Of a stretch of 64,000 bases of DNA, positions 11,601-23,565 are shown piece after piece; positions within the stretch are counted from its first letter, which is position 1, and each line of letters begins with the position of its first letter. The DNA is from Papaver somniferum (lineage: Eukaryota; Streptophyta; Magnoliopsida; Ranunculales; Papaveraceae). Made by a program: the position numbers and the translations under genes. The stretch lies in assembly GCF_003573695.1 (NCBI RefSeq), contig NC_039368.1, forward strand, positions 84,582,374 through 84,646,373, written 5' to 3'. Below the pieces are notes generated by a model that was given only the letters and a program-made list of their open reading frames with translations, did no database searches and was not told the DNA's origin.

Positions 11601-12544
11601 ATTTCCGAAAAAGTTACTTTCTGTTGCCGCAAAACATCAGAAACTAGAGAAACCTGTAAGGATTTTGGTGAAATGTTCCGCATGAAAAATGTTCTCCCAT
11701 GTATTTACTAGTACTTGTTAAGAGGGCATAGCATTTCGTGCTAAGGTATGGGAGATAATCTGCCCGGAGCGAAATAATCTCGTCCAGAATTGGGGGAAAA
11801 GTCACTTTTTGTTACAGCAAAACATCAGAAACTAGAGAACCCTGTAAGGTTTTTCGATAAATGTTCCTCATGAGAAATGTTTGAATATGTCTTTACTAGT
11901 ACTTGTTAATAGGGCATATCATTTCGTGCTAAGGTGTGAGAGATAATCCTCCCGGAGCGAAATAATCTCGTCCAGAATTTGGGAAAAAGCCACTTTTTGT
12001 TGCCGCAAAACATCAGAAACTAGAGAAACTTGTAAGGATTTTGGAGAAGTGTTCCTCATAAAGAATATATTCGCCTATGTATTTACTAGGACTTGTTAAG
12101 AGGGAATACCATTTCATGCTAAGGTGTGGGAGATAATCCTCCTGGAGCGAAATAATCTCGTCCAGAATTTGGGAAAAAGTCACTTTCTGTTGCCGCAAAA
12201 CATCAGAAACTAGAGAAACCTGTAAGGATTTTGGTGAAATGTTCCGTATGAAAAATGTTCTCCCATGTCTTTACTAGTACTTGTTAAGAGGGCATAGCAT
12301 TTCGTGCTAAGGTATGGGAGATAATCCGCCCGGAGCGAAATAATCTCGTCCAGAATTAGGGAAAAAGTCACTTTCTGTTACCGCAAAACATCAGAAACTA
12401 GGGAACCCTGTAAGGATTTTAGAGAAATGTTCCTCATGAGAAATGTTTGCATATGTCTTTAATAGGACTTGTTTAGAAGGCATATCATTTCGTGCTAAGG
12501 TATGGGAGATAATCCTCCCGGAGCGAAATAATCTCGTCCAGAAT

Positions 12545-13750
12545 TTGGTAAAAAGTCACTGTACGTTGCCGCAAAACATCAGAAACTAGAGAAACGTGTA
12601 AGGATTTTCGAGAAATGTTCCTCATGAGAAATGTTTGCCTATGTCTTTACCAGTACTTGTTAATAGGGCATATCATTTCGTGCTAAGGTATGAGAGATAA
12701 TCCTCCCGGAGCGAAATAATCTCGTCCAGAATTTGGGAAAAAATCACATTATGTTGCCGCAAAACATCAGAAACTAGAAAAGCTTGTAAGGATTTTGGAG
12801 AAATGTTAAGAAGGAGAAATGTTCGCCCATGTATTTACTAGTACTTGTTAAGAGGGCATAGCATTTCGTGCTAAGGTATGGGAGATAAACCTCCCGGAGC
12901 GAAATAATCTCGTCCAGAATTTGGGAAAAAGTCACTTTTGGTTGCCGCAAAACATCAGAAACTAGAGAAACTTGTAAGGATTTTGGAGAAATGTTCCTCA
13001 TGAGAAATGTTTTCCTATGTCTTTAATAGGACTTGTTTAGAGGGCATATAATTTCGTGCTAAGGTATGGGAGATAATCCTCCCGGAGCGAAATAATCTCG
13101 TCCAGAATTTGGTAAAAAGTCACTTTATGTTGCCGCAAAACATCAGAAACTAGAGAAACGTGTAAGGATTTTCGAGAAATGTTACGCATGAGAAATGTTT
13201 GCCTATGTCTTTACCAGTACTTGTTAATAGGGCATATCATTTCGTGCTAAGGTATGGGAGATAATCCTCCCGGAGCGAAATAATCTCGTCCAGAATTTGG
13301 GAAAAAATCACATTATGTTTCCGCAAAACATCAGAAACTAGAGAAACCTGTAAGGATTTTGGAGAAATGTTCCGCATGAGAAATGTTCGTCTGTGTGTCT
13401 TTACTAGGACTTTTTAAGAGGGAATAAAATTTCGTGCTAAGGTATGGGAGATAATCGGCCCGGAGCGAAATAATCTCGTCCAGAATTTCCGAAAAAGTCA
13501 CTTTTTGTTGCCGCAAAACATCAGAAACTAGAGAAACCTGTAAGGATTTTGGTGAAATGTTCCGTATTAGAAATGTTCTCCCATGTCTTTACTAGTACTT
13601 GTTAAGAGGGCATATCATTTCGTGTTAAGGTATGAGAGATAATCCTCCCGGAGCGAAATAATCTCGTCCAGAATTTGGGAAAAAGTCACTTTTGGTTGCC
13701 GCAAAACATCAGAAACTAGAGAAACTTGTAAGGATTTTGGAGAAATGTTC
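12545..13750 (+). repeat. Segment duplicated 1,886 bp downstream, copy 1
   Basis: It matches 14,431-15,636 at a 1,886-bp offset (10 monomers). Both contain gtcactgtacg, the aaatgttaagaagg monomer, gataaacctcc, atcacattatg and ttccgtattag. The segment lies at the right end of X2, next to an expanded dimer run, so this is a local growth point of the array. Confidence 0.85.
12780..12830 (+). repeat. Divergent monomer with 'aagaag' replacement and HindIII site
   Basis: In place of the usual gttcctcatgagaaatg, the monomer reads gttaagaaggagaaatg, changing the linker between the two internal gagaaatgttc motifs. It is preceded by aaaagcttgtaagg, which creates a HindIII site at 12,780-12,785 that is uncommon in this array. 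The same monomer occurs near 14,666-14,716 and 29,160-29,210, all through block duplication. Confidence 0.8.
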
Positions 13751-14265
13751 CGCATGAGAAATGTTCGTCTGTGTGTCTTTACTAGGACTTTTTAAGAGGG
13801 AATAAAATTTCGTGCTAAGGTATGGGAGATAATCGGCCCGGAGCGAAATAATCTCGTCCAGAATTTCCGAAAAAGTCACTTTTTGTTGCCGCAAAACATC
13901 AGAAACTAGAGAAACCTGTAAGGATTTTGGAGAAATGTTCCGCATGAGAAATGTTCTCCCATGTCTTTACTAGTACTTGTTAAGAGGGCATATCATTTCG
14001 TGTTAAGGTATGAGAGATAATCCTCCCGGAGCGAAATAATCTCGTCCAGAATTTGGGAAAAAGTCACTTTTGGTTGCCGCAAAACATCAGAAACTAGAGA
14101 AACTTGTAAGGATTTTGGAGAAATGTTCCGCATGAGAAATGTTCGTCTGTGTGTCTTTACTAGGACTTTTTAAGAGGGAATAAAATTTCGTGCTAAGGTA
14201 TGGGAGATAATCGGCCCGGAGCGAAATAATCTCGTCCAGAATTTCCGAAAAAGTCACTTTATGTT
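13320..14265 (+). repeat. Dimer (C-W, 378 bp) run, 2.5 copies
   Basis: Anchors at 13,320, 13,510, 13,698, 13,888, 14,076 and 14,266 give lengths 190, 188, 190, 188 and 190. The C-W pair therefore repeats with a 378-bp period: 13,320-13,697, 13,698-14,075, then a C monomer. The C units share gggaataaaatttcg and aatcggcccgg. X3 has only one C-W unit at the matching place (from about 29,700), so this run expanded after X2 and X3 separated, or contracted in X3. Confidence 0.85.
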
Positions 14266-14430
14266 GCCGCAAAACATCAGAAACTAGAGAAACCTGTAAG
14301 GATTTTGGTGAAATATTCCGCATGAAAACTGTTCTCCTATGTCTTTACTAGTACTTGTTAAGAGGGCATAGCATTTCGTGCTAAGGTATGGGAGATAATC
14401 CGCCCGGAGCGAAATAATCTCGTCCAGAAA

Positions 14431-15636
14431 TTGGTAAAAAGTCACTGTACGTTGCCGCAAAACATCAGAAACTAGAGAAACGTGTAAGGATTTTCGAGAA
14501 ATGTTCCTCATGAGAAATGTTTGCCTATGTCTTTACCAGTACTTGTTAATAGGGCATATCATTTCGTGCTAAGGTATGAGAGATAATCCTCCCGGAGCGA
14601 AATAATCTCGTCCAGAATTTGGGAAAAAATCACATTATGTTGCCGCAAAACATCAGAAACTAGAAAAGCTTGTAAGGATTTTGGAGAAATGTTAAGAAGG
14701 AGAAATGTTCGCCCATGTATTTACTAGTACTTGTTAAGAGGGCATAGCATTTCGTGCTAAGGTATGGGAGATAAACCTCCCGGAGCGAAATAATCTCGTC
14801 CAGAATTTGGGAAAAAGTCACTTTTGGTTGCCGCAAAACATCAGAAACTAGAGAAACTTGTAAGGATTTTGGAGAAATGTTCCTCATGAGAAATGTTTTC
14901 CTATGTCTTTAATAGGACTTGTTTAGAGGGCATATAATTTCGTGCTAAGGTATGGGAGATAATCCTCCCGGAGCGAAATAATCTCGTCCAGAATTTGGTA
15001 AAAAGTCACTGTACGTTGCCGCAAAACATCAGAAACTAGAGAAACGTGTAAGGATTTTCGAGAAATGTTACGCATGAGAAATGTTTGCCTATGTCTTTAC
15101 CAGTACTTGTTAATAGGGCATATCATTTCGTGCTAAGGTATGGGAGATAATCCTCCCGGAGCGAAATAATCTCGTCCAGAATTTGGGAAAAAATCACATT
15201 ATGTTGCCGCAAAACATCAGAAACTAGAGAAACCTGTAAGGATTTTGGAGAAATGTTCCGCATGAGAAATGTTCGTCTGTGTGTCTTTACTAGGACTTTT
15301 TAAGAGGGAATAAAATTTCGTGCTAAGGTATGGGAGATAATCGGCCCGGAGCGAAATAATCTCGTCCAGAATTTCCGAAAAAGTCACTTTTTGTTGCCGC
15401 AAAACATCAGAAACTAGAGAAACCTGTAAGGATTTTGGTGAAATGTTCCGTATTAGAAATGTTCTCCCATGTCTTTACTAGTACTTGTTAATAGGGCATA
15501 TCATTTCGTGTTAAGGTATGAGAGATAATCCTCCTGGAGCGAAATAATCTCGTCCAGAATTTGGGAAAAAGTCACTTTTGGTTGCCGCAAAACATCAGAA
15601 ACTAGAGAAACTTGTAAGGATTTTGGAGAAATGTTC
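14431..15636 (+). repeat. Segment duplicated from 12,545-13,750, copy 2
   Basis: The match is nearly base for base, with small differences: gttaatagggcatatc and cctcctggag near 15,488-15,537 where copy 1 has gttaagagggc and cctcccggag. The part from about 15,400 to 15,790 carries the same cctcctggag mark as 40,077-40,467, 24,677 bp away (131 monomers). Confidence 0.82.
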
Positions 15637-15790
15637 CTCATGAGAAATGTTTGCCTATGTCTTTAATAGGACTTTTTAAGAGGGCATATCATTTCGTGCT
15701 AAGGTATGGGAGATAATCCTCCCGGAGCGAAATAATCTCGTCCAGAATTTGGTAAAAAGTCACTGTATGTTGCCGCAAAACATCAGAAAC
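15637..15790 (+). repeat. Link between the 1,886-bp duplication and block Z
   Basis: An ordinary T monomer with gtttgcctatg, ctttaataggactttttaag and gtcactgtatg. It matches the monomer near 40,320-40,460. No non-satellite sequence is present. Confidence 0.65.
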
Positions 15791-16803
15791 TAGAGAAACC
15801 TGTAAGGATTTTGGAGAAATGTTCCTCATGAGAAATGTTCTTCTGTGTGTCTTTACTAGGACTTTTTAAGAGGGAATAGCATTTCGTGCTAAGGTATGGG
15901 AGATAATCCGCCCGGAGCGAAATAATCTCGTCCAGAATTTCCGAAAAAGTCACTTTCTGTTGCCGCAAAACATCAGAAACTAGAGAAACCTGTAAGGATT
16001 TTGGTGAAATGTTCCGCATTAGAAATGTTCTCCCATGTCTTTACTAGTACTTGTTAAGAGTGCATAGCATTTCGTGCTAAGGTATGGGAGATAATCCGCC
16101 CGGAGCGAAATAATCTCGTCCAGAATTGGGGGGAAAGTCACTTTCTGTTATTGCAAAACATCAGAAACTAGAGAACCCTGTAAGGATTTTGGTGAAATAT
16201 TCCGCATGAAAACTGTTCTCCTATGTCTTTACTAGTACTTGTTAAGAGGGCATAGCATTTCGTGCTAAGGTATGGGAGATAATCCTCTCGGAGCGAAATA
16301 ATCTCGTCCAGAATTTGGTAAAAAGTCACTTTATGTTGCCGCAAAACATCAGAAACTAGAGAAACTTGTAAGGATTTTGGAGAAATTTTCCTCATGAGAA
16401 ATGTTCGCTTATGTCTTTATTAGGACTTGTTAAGATGGCATAGCATTTCGTGCTAAGGTATGGGAGATAATCCTCCCGGAGCGAAATAATCTCGTCCAGA
16501 ATTTGGGAAAAAGCCACTTTTGGTTGCCGCAAAACATCAGAAACTAGAGAAACTTGTAAGGATTATGGAGAAATGTTCCCCATAAGAAATGTTCGCTTAT
16601 GTCTTTACTAGGACTTGTTAAGAGGGCATATCATTTCGTGCTAAGGTATGGGAGATAACCCGCCCGGAGCGAAATAATCTCGTCCAGAATTTGGGAAAAA
16701 GTCACTTTATGTTGCCGCAAAACATCAGAAACTAGAGAAACCTGTAAGGATTTTGGAGAAATGTTCCTCATGAGAAATGTTCTTCTGTGTGTCTTTACTA
16801 GGA
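15775..16803 (+). repeat. Block Z, copy 1 (Z1)
   Basis: A run of monomer classes C, GG, T, W, W. It matches 30,645-31,673 at an offset of 14,870 bp (79 monomers). Marks are ccgcattagaaatg, aagagtgcatagc, gttattgcaaaac, gaaaactgttctcc, aagatggcatagc, ggattatggag and gataacccgccc. The right end overlaps the start of Y2 because the last C monomer is shared by both block types. Confidence 0.87.
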
Positions 16804-19552
16804 CTTTTTAAGAGGGAATAGCATTTCGTGCTAAGGTATGGGAGATAATCCGCCCGGAGCGAAATAATCTCGTCCAGAATTTCCGAAAAAGTCACTTTCT
16901 GTTGCCGCAAAACATCAGAAACTAGAGAAACCTGTAAGGATTTTGGTGAAATGTTCCGCATTAGAAATGTTCTCCCATGTCTTTACTAGTACTTGTTAAG
17001 AGGGCATAGCATTTCGTGCTAAGGTATGGGAGATAATCCTCTCGGAGCGAAATAATCTCTTCCAGAATTTGGTAAAAAGTCACTTTATGTTGCCGCAAAA
17101 CATCAGAAACTAGAGAAACTTGTAAGGATTTTGGAGCAATTTTCCTCATGAGAAATGTTCGCTTATGTCTTTATTAGGACTTGTTAAGAGGGCATAGCAT
17201 TTCGTGCTAAGGTATGGGAGATAATCCGCCCGGAGCGAAATAATCTCGTCCAGAATTTGGGAAAAAGTCACTTTATGTTGCCGCAAAACATCAGAAACTA
17301 GAGAACCTGTAAGGATTTTGGAGAAATGTTCCTCATCAGAAATGTTCTTCTGTGTGTCTTTACTAGGAATTTTTAAGAGGGAATAGCATTTCGTGCTAAG
17401 GTATGGGAGATAATCTGCCCGGAGCGAAATAATCTCGTCCATAATTTCCGAAAAAGTCACTTTCTGTTGCCGCAAAACATCAGAAACTAGAGAAACCTGT
17501 AAGGATTTTGGTGAAATGTTCCGCATGAAAAATGTTCTCCCATGTCTTTACTAGTACTTGTTAAGAGGTCATAGCATTTCGTACTAAGGTATGGGAGATA
17601 ATCCGCCCGGAGCGAAATAATCTCGTCCAGAATTGGGGAAAAAGTCACTTTCTGTTACCGCAAAACATCAGAAACTAGAGAACCCTGTAAGGATCTTCGA
17701 GAAATGTTCCGCATGAGAAATGTCCGTCTGTGTCTTCACTAGGACTTGTTAATAGGGCATATCATTTCGTGCTAAGGTATGGGAGATAATCCGCCCGGGG
17801 CGAAATAATCTCGTCCAGAATTTCCGAAAAAGTCACTTTCTGTTGCCGCAAAACATCTGAAACTAGAGAAACCTGTAAGGATTTTGGTGAAATGTTCCGC
17901 ATGAGAAATGTTCTCCCATGTCTTTACTAGTACTTTTTAAGAGGGCATAGCATTTCGTGCTAAGGTATGGGAGATAATCCGCCCGGAGCGAAATAATCTC
18001 GTCCAGAATTGGGGGGAAAGTCACTTTCTATTACTGCAAAACATCAGAAACTAGAGAACCCTGTAAGGATTTTGGTGAAATATTCCGCATGAAAAATGTT
18101 CTCTTATATCTTTACTAGTACTTGTTAAGAGGAATAGCATTTCGTGCTAAGGTATGGGAGATAATCCTCTCGGACCGAAATAATCTCGTCCAGAAATTGG
18201 TAAAAAGTCACTTTATGTTGCCGCAAAACATCAGAAACTAGAGAAACTTGCAAGGATTTTGGAGCAATTTTCCTCATGAGAAATGTTCGCTTATGTCTTT
18301 ATTAGGACGTGTTAAGAGGGCATAGCATTTCGTGCTAAGGTATGGGAGATAATCCGCCCGGAGCGAAATAATCTCGTCCAGAATTTGGGAAAAAGTCACT
18401 TTATGTTGCCGCAAAACATCAGAAACTAGAGAACCTGTAAGGATTTTGGAGAAATGTTCCTCATCAGAAATGTTCTTCTGTGTGTCTTTACTAGGACTTT
18501 TTTTAGAGGGAATAGCATTTCGTGCTAAGGTATGGGAGATAATCCGCCCGGAGCGAAATAATCTCGTCCATAATTTCCGAAAAAGTCACTTTCTGTTGCC
18601 GCAAAACATCAGAAACTAGAGAAACCTGTAAGGATTTTGGAGAAATGTTCCTCATCAGAAATGTTCTTCTGTGTGTCTTTACTAGGACTTTTTTTTAGAG
18701 GGAATAGCATTTCGTGCTAAGGTATGGGAGATAATCCGCCCGGAGCGAAATAATCTCGTCCATAATTTCCGAAAAAGTCACTTTCTGTTGCCGCAAAACA
18801 TCAGAAACTAAAGAAACCTGTAAGGATTTTGGTGAAATGTTCCGCATGAAAAATGTTCTCCCATGTCTTTACTAGTACTTGTTAAGAGGGCATAGCATTT
18901 CGTACTAAGGTATGGGAGATAATCCGCCCGGAGCGAAATAATCTCGTCCAGAATTGGGGAAAAAGTCACTTTCTGTTACCGCAAAACATCAGAAACTAGA
19001 GAACCCTGTAAGGATCTTCGAGAAATGTTCCGCATGAGAAATGTTCGTCTGTGTCTTCACTAGGAATTGTTAATAAGGCATATCATTTCGTGCTAAGGTA
19101 TGGGAGATAATCCGCCCGGAGCGAAATAATCTCGTCCAGAATTTGGTAAAAAGTCACTTTATGTTGCCGCAAAACATCAGAAACTAGAAAAACGTGTAAG
19201 GATTTTCGAGAAATGTTCCGCATGAGAAATGTTTGCCTATGTCTTTACTAGTAATTTTTAATAGGGCATATCATTTCGTGCTAAGGTTAGAGAGATAATC
19301 CTCCCGGAGCGAAATAATCTCGTCCAGAATTTGGGAAAAAGTCACTTTATGTTGCCGCAAAACATCACAAACTAGAGAAACCTGTAAGGATTTTGGAGAA
19401 ATGTTCCTCATGAGAAATGTTCGCTTATGTGTATACTAGGACTTTTTAAGAGGACATAGCATTTCGTGCTAAGTTATGGGAGATAATCCGCCCGGAGCGA
19501 AATAATCTCTTCCAGAATTTGGGAAAAAGTCACTTTCTGTTGCCGCAAAACA

Positions 19553-22047
19553 TCAGAAACTTGAGAAACCTGTAAGGATTTTGGAGAAATGTTCCTCATG
19601 AGAAATGTTCTTCTGTGTGTCTTTACTAGGACTTTTTAAGAGGGAATAGCATTTCGTCCTAAGGTATTGGAGATAATCCGCCCGGAGCGAAATAATCTCG
19701 TCCAGAATTTCCGAAAAAGTCACTTTCTGTTGTCGCAAAACATCTGAAACTAGAGAAACCTGTAAGGATTTTGGTGAAATGTTCCGCATGAGAAATGTTC
19801 TCCCATGTCTTTACTAGTACTTGTTAAGAGGGCATAGCATTTCGTGCTAAGGTATGGGAGATAATCCGCCCGGAGCGAAATAATCTCGTCCAAAATTGGG
19901 GGGAAAGTCACTTTCTATTACTGCAAAACATCAGAAACTAGAGAACCCAGTAAGGATTTTGGTGAAATATTCCACATGAAAAATGTTCTCCTATGTCTTT
20001 ACTAGTACTTGTTAAGAGGTCATAGCATTTCGTGCTAAGGTATGGGAGATAATCCTCTCGGAGCGAAAGAATCTCGTCCAGAATTTGGTAAAAAGTCACT
20101 TTATGTTGCCGCAAAACATCAGAAACTAGAGAAACTTGTAAGGATTTTGGAGAAATTTTCCCCATGACAAATGTTCGCTTATGTCTTTATTAGGACTTGT
20201 TAAGAGGGCATAGCATTTCGTGCTAAGGTATGGGAGATAATCCGCCCGGAGCGAAATAATCTCGTCCAGAATTTGGGAAAAATTCACTTTATGTTGCCGC
20301 AAAACATCAGAAACTAGAGAACCTGTAAGGATTTTGGAGAAATGTTCCTCATGAGAAATGTTCGTCTGTGTGTCTTTACTAGGAATTTTTAAGAGGGCAT
20401 AGCATTTCGTGCTAAGGTATGGGAGATAATCCGCCAGGAGCGAAATAATCTCGTCCAGAATTTCCGAAAAAGTCACTTTCTGTTGCCGCAAAACATCAGA
20501 AACTAAAGAAACCTGTAAGGATTTTGGTGAAATGTTCCTCATGAGAAATGTTCTTCTGTGTGTCTTTACTAGGACTTTTTAAGAGGGAATAGCATTTCGT
20601 CCTAAGGTATTGGAGATAATCCGCCCGGAGCGAAATAATCTCGTCCAGAATTTCCGAAAAAGTCACTTTCTGTTGCCGCAAAACATCTGAAACTAGAGAA
20701 ACCTGTAAGGATTTTGGTGAAATGTTCCGCATGAGAAATGTTCTCCCATGTCTTTACTAGTACTTGTTAAGAGGGCATAGCATTTCGTGCTAAGGTATGG
20801 GAGATAATCCGCCCGGAGCGAAATAATCTCGTCCAAAATTGGGGGGAAAGTCACTTTCTATTACTGCAAAACATCAGAAACTAGAGAACCCAGTAAGGAT
20901 TTTGGTGAAATATTCCACATGAAAAATGTTCTCCTATGTCTTTACTAGTACTTGTTAAGAGGTCATAGCATTTCGTGCTAAGGTATGGGAGATAATCCTC
21001 TCGGAGCGAAAGAATCTCGTCCAGAATTTGGTAAAAAGTCACTTTATGTTGCCGCAAAACATCAGAAACTAGAGAAACTTGTAAGGATTTTGGAGAAATT
21101 TTCCCCATGAGAAATGTTCGCTTATGTCTTTATTAGGACTTGTTAAGAGGGCATAGCATTTCGTGCTAAGGTATGGGAGATAATCCGCCCGGAGCGAAAT
21201 AATCTCGTCCAGAATTTGGGAAAAATTCACTTTATGTTGCCGCAAAACATCAGAAACTAGAGAACCTGTAAGGATTTTGGAGAAATGTTCCTCATGAGAA
21301 ATGTTCGTATGTGTGTCTTTACTAGGAATTTTTAAGAGGGCATAGCATTTCGTGCTAAGGTATGGGAGATAATCCGCCAGGAGCGAAATAATCTCGTCCA
21401 GAATTTCCGAAAAAGTCACTTTCTGTTGCCGCAAAACATCAGAAACTAAAGAAACCTGTAAGGATTTTGGTGAAATGTTCCTCATGAGAAATGTTCTTCT
21501 GTGTGTCTTTACTAGGACTTTTTAAGAGGGAATAGCATTTCGTCCTAAGGTATTGGAGATAATCCGCCCGGAGCGAAATAATCTCGTCCAGAATTTCCGA
21601 AAAAGTCACTTTCTGTTGCCGCAAAACATCTGAAACTAGAGAAACCTGTAAGGATTTTGGTGAAATGTTCCGCATGAGAAATGTTCTCCCATGTCTTTAA
21701 TAGTACTTGTTAAGAGGGCATAGCATTTCGTGCTAAGGTATGGGAGATAATCCGCCCGGAGCGAAATAATCTCGTCCAAAATTGGGGGGAAAGTCACTTT
21801 CTATTACTGCAAAACATCAGAAACTAGAGAACCCAGTAAGGATTTTGGTGAAATATTCCACATTAAAAATGTTCTCCTATGTCTTTACTAGTACTTGTTA
21901 AGAGGGCATAGCATTTCGTGCTAAGGTATGGGAGATAATCCTCTCGGAGCGAAAGAATCTCGTCCAGAATTTGGTAAAAAGTCCCCTTATGTTGCCGCAA
22001 AACATCAGAAACTAGAGAAACTTGTAAGGATTTTGGAGAAATTTTCC
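19553..22047 (+). repeat. Five-monomer (943-bp) tandem unit, three copies in Y2
   Basis: Matching positions are 19,553, 20,496 and 21,439, and 19,938 with 20,881, all shifted by exactly 943 bp. The distal mark ctttaatagtac is only in the last copy (near 21,696), matching the last Y1 copy. The extra unit therefore arose from the internal copy by unequal exchange after the Y duplication. Confidence 0.87.
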
Positions 22048-22139
22048 TCATGAGAAATGTTCGCTTATGTCTTTATTAGGACTTGTTAAGAGGGCATAGC
22101 ATTTCGTGCTAAGGTATGGGAGATAATCCGCCCGGAGCG

Positions 22140-22175
22140 AAATAATCTCGTCCAAAAAAGTCACTTTCTGTTGCC
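22140..22175 (+). repeat. Monomer with 9-bp deletion
   Basis: The text reads cgtccaaaaaagtcac, where X1 (near 118) and X2 (near 8,776) read cgtccaaaatttccaaaaaag. Nine bases are gone, and the lost segment is bounded by the direct repeat tccaaaa, a clear slippage signature. The deletion is private to this copy. Confidence 0.85.
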
Positions 22176-22824
22176 GCAAAACATCAGAAACTAGAGAAAC
22201 CTGTAAGGATTTTGGAGAAATGTTCCTCATCAGAAATGTTCTTCTGTGTGTCTTTACAAGGACTTTTTTTAGAGGGAATAGCATTTCATGCTAAGGTATG
22301 GGAGATAATCCGCCCGGAGCGAAATAATCTCGTCCAGAATTTCCGAAAAAGTCACTTTCTGTTGCCGCAAAACATCAGAAACTAAAGAAACCTGTAAGGA
22401 TTTTGGTGAAATTTTCCGCATGAAAAATGTTCTCCCATGTCTTTACTAGTACTTGTTAAGAGGGCATAGCATTTCGTACTAAGGTATGGGAGATAATCCG
22501 CCCGGAGCGAAATAATCTCGTCCAGAATTGGGGAAAAAGTCACTTTCTGTTACCGCAAAACATCAGAAACTAGAGAACCCTGTAAGGATTTTCGATAAAT
22601 GTTCCTCATGAGAAATGTTTGCATATGTCTTTACTAGTACTTGTTAATAGGACATATCATTTCGTGCTAAGGTGTGAGAGATAATCCTTCCGGAGCGAAA
22701 TAATCTCGTCCAGAATTTGGGAAAAAACCACTTTTGGTTGCCGCAAAACATCAGAAACTAGAGAAACTTGTAAGGATTTTGGAGAAATGTTCCCCATAAG
22801 AAATGTTTGCTTATGTCTTTACTA

Positions 22825-23565
22825 GGACTTGTTAAGAGGGCATAGCATTTCGTGCTAAGGTATGGGAGATAATCCTCCCGGAGCGAAATAATCTCGTCCA
22901 GAATTTGGGAAAAAGTCACTTTATGTTGCCGCAAAACATCAGAAACTAGAGAAACCTGTAAGGATTTTGGAGAAATGTTCCTCAAGAGAAATGTTCGACT
23001 GTGTGTCTTTACTAGGAATTTTTAAGAGGGAATAGCATTTCGTTCTAAGGTATGGGAGATAATCCGACCGGAGCTAAATAATCTCGTCCAAAATTTCTGA
23101 AAAAGTCACTTTCTGTTGACGCAAAACATCAGAAACTAGAGAAACCTGTAAGGATTTTGGAGAAATGTTCCTCATGAGAAATGTTCTTCTCTGTGTCTTT
23201 ACTAGGACTTTTTTAGAGGGAATAGAATTTCGTGCTAAGGTATGGGAGATAATCCGCCCGGAGCGAAATAATCTCGTCCAGAATTTCCGAAAAAGTCACT
23301 TTCTGTTGCCGCAAAACATCAGAAACTAGAGAAACCTGTAAGGATTTTGGTGAAATGTTCCGCATGAAAAATGTTCTCCCATGTCTTTACTAGTACTTGT
23401 TAAGAGGGCATAGCATTTCGTTCTAAGGTATGGGAGATAATCCGCCCGGAGCGAAATAATCTCGTCCAGAATTGGGGAAAAAGTCACTTTCTGTTACCGC
23501 AAAACATCAGAAACTAGAGAACCCTGTAAGGATTTTCGATAAATGTTCCTCATGAGAAATGTTTG
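22825..23565 (+). repeat. Block V, copy 1
   Basis: A series of C-type and G monomers marked by ctcaagagaaatg, gagctaaataatc, aaatttctgaaaaag and tgttgacgcaaaac. It matches 24,899-25,639 at 2,074 bp (11 monomers). Further copies lie near 33,840, 39,120 and 41,005. The gagctaaat change destroys one core CpG that is otherwise almost invariant. Confidence 0.83.

Larger units (their letters stand above)
8659..13751 (+). repeat. Block X, copy 2 (X2)
   Basis: Its first 3.85 kb match X1, and about 9,118-13,751 match X3 at 25,500-30,131 with an offset of 16,382 (16,380 after about 12,062). X2 carries a private 2-bp insertion near 12,062 (aagaatatattcg, where X1 and X3 have agaaatattcg) and a private gtttagaaggc near 12,473. 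In the exchange-prone positions (about 10,190 and 11,130) X2 agrees with X3, so X1 is probably the derived copy. Confidence 0.87.
16668..22962 (+). repeat. Block Y, copy 2 with extra 943-bp unit and start of X (Y2)
   Basis: It matches 4,238-9,598. The offset is 12,430 bp up to the 943-bp units, 13,373 after the additional unit, and 13,364 after a 9-bp deletion near 22,154. Private base changes include cggaccgaaa near 18,173, attaggacgtg near 18,302 and catgacaaatg near 20,164. This single contiguous duplication of about 5.4 kb has since gained one five-monomer unit. Confidence 0.87.
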
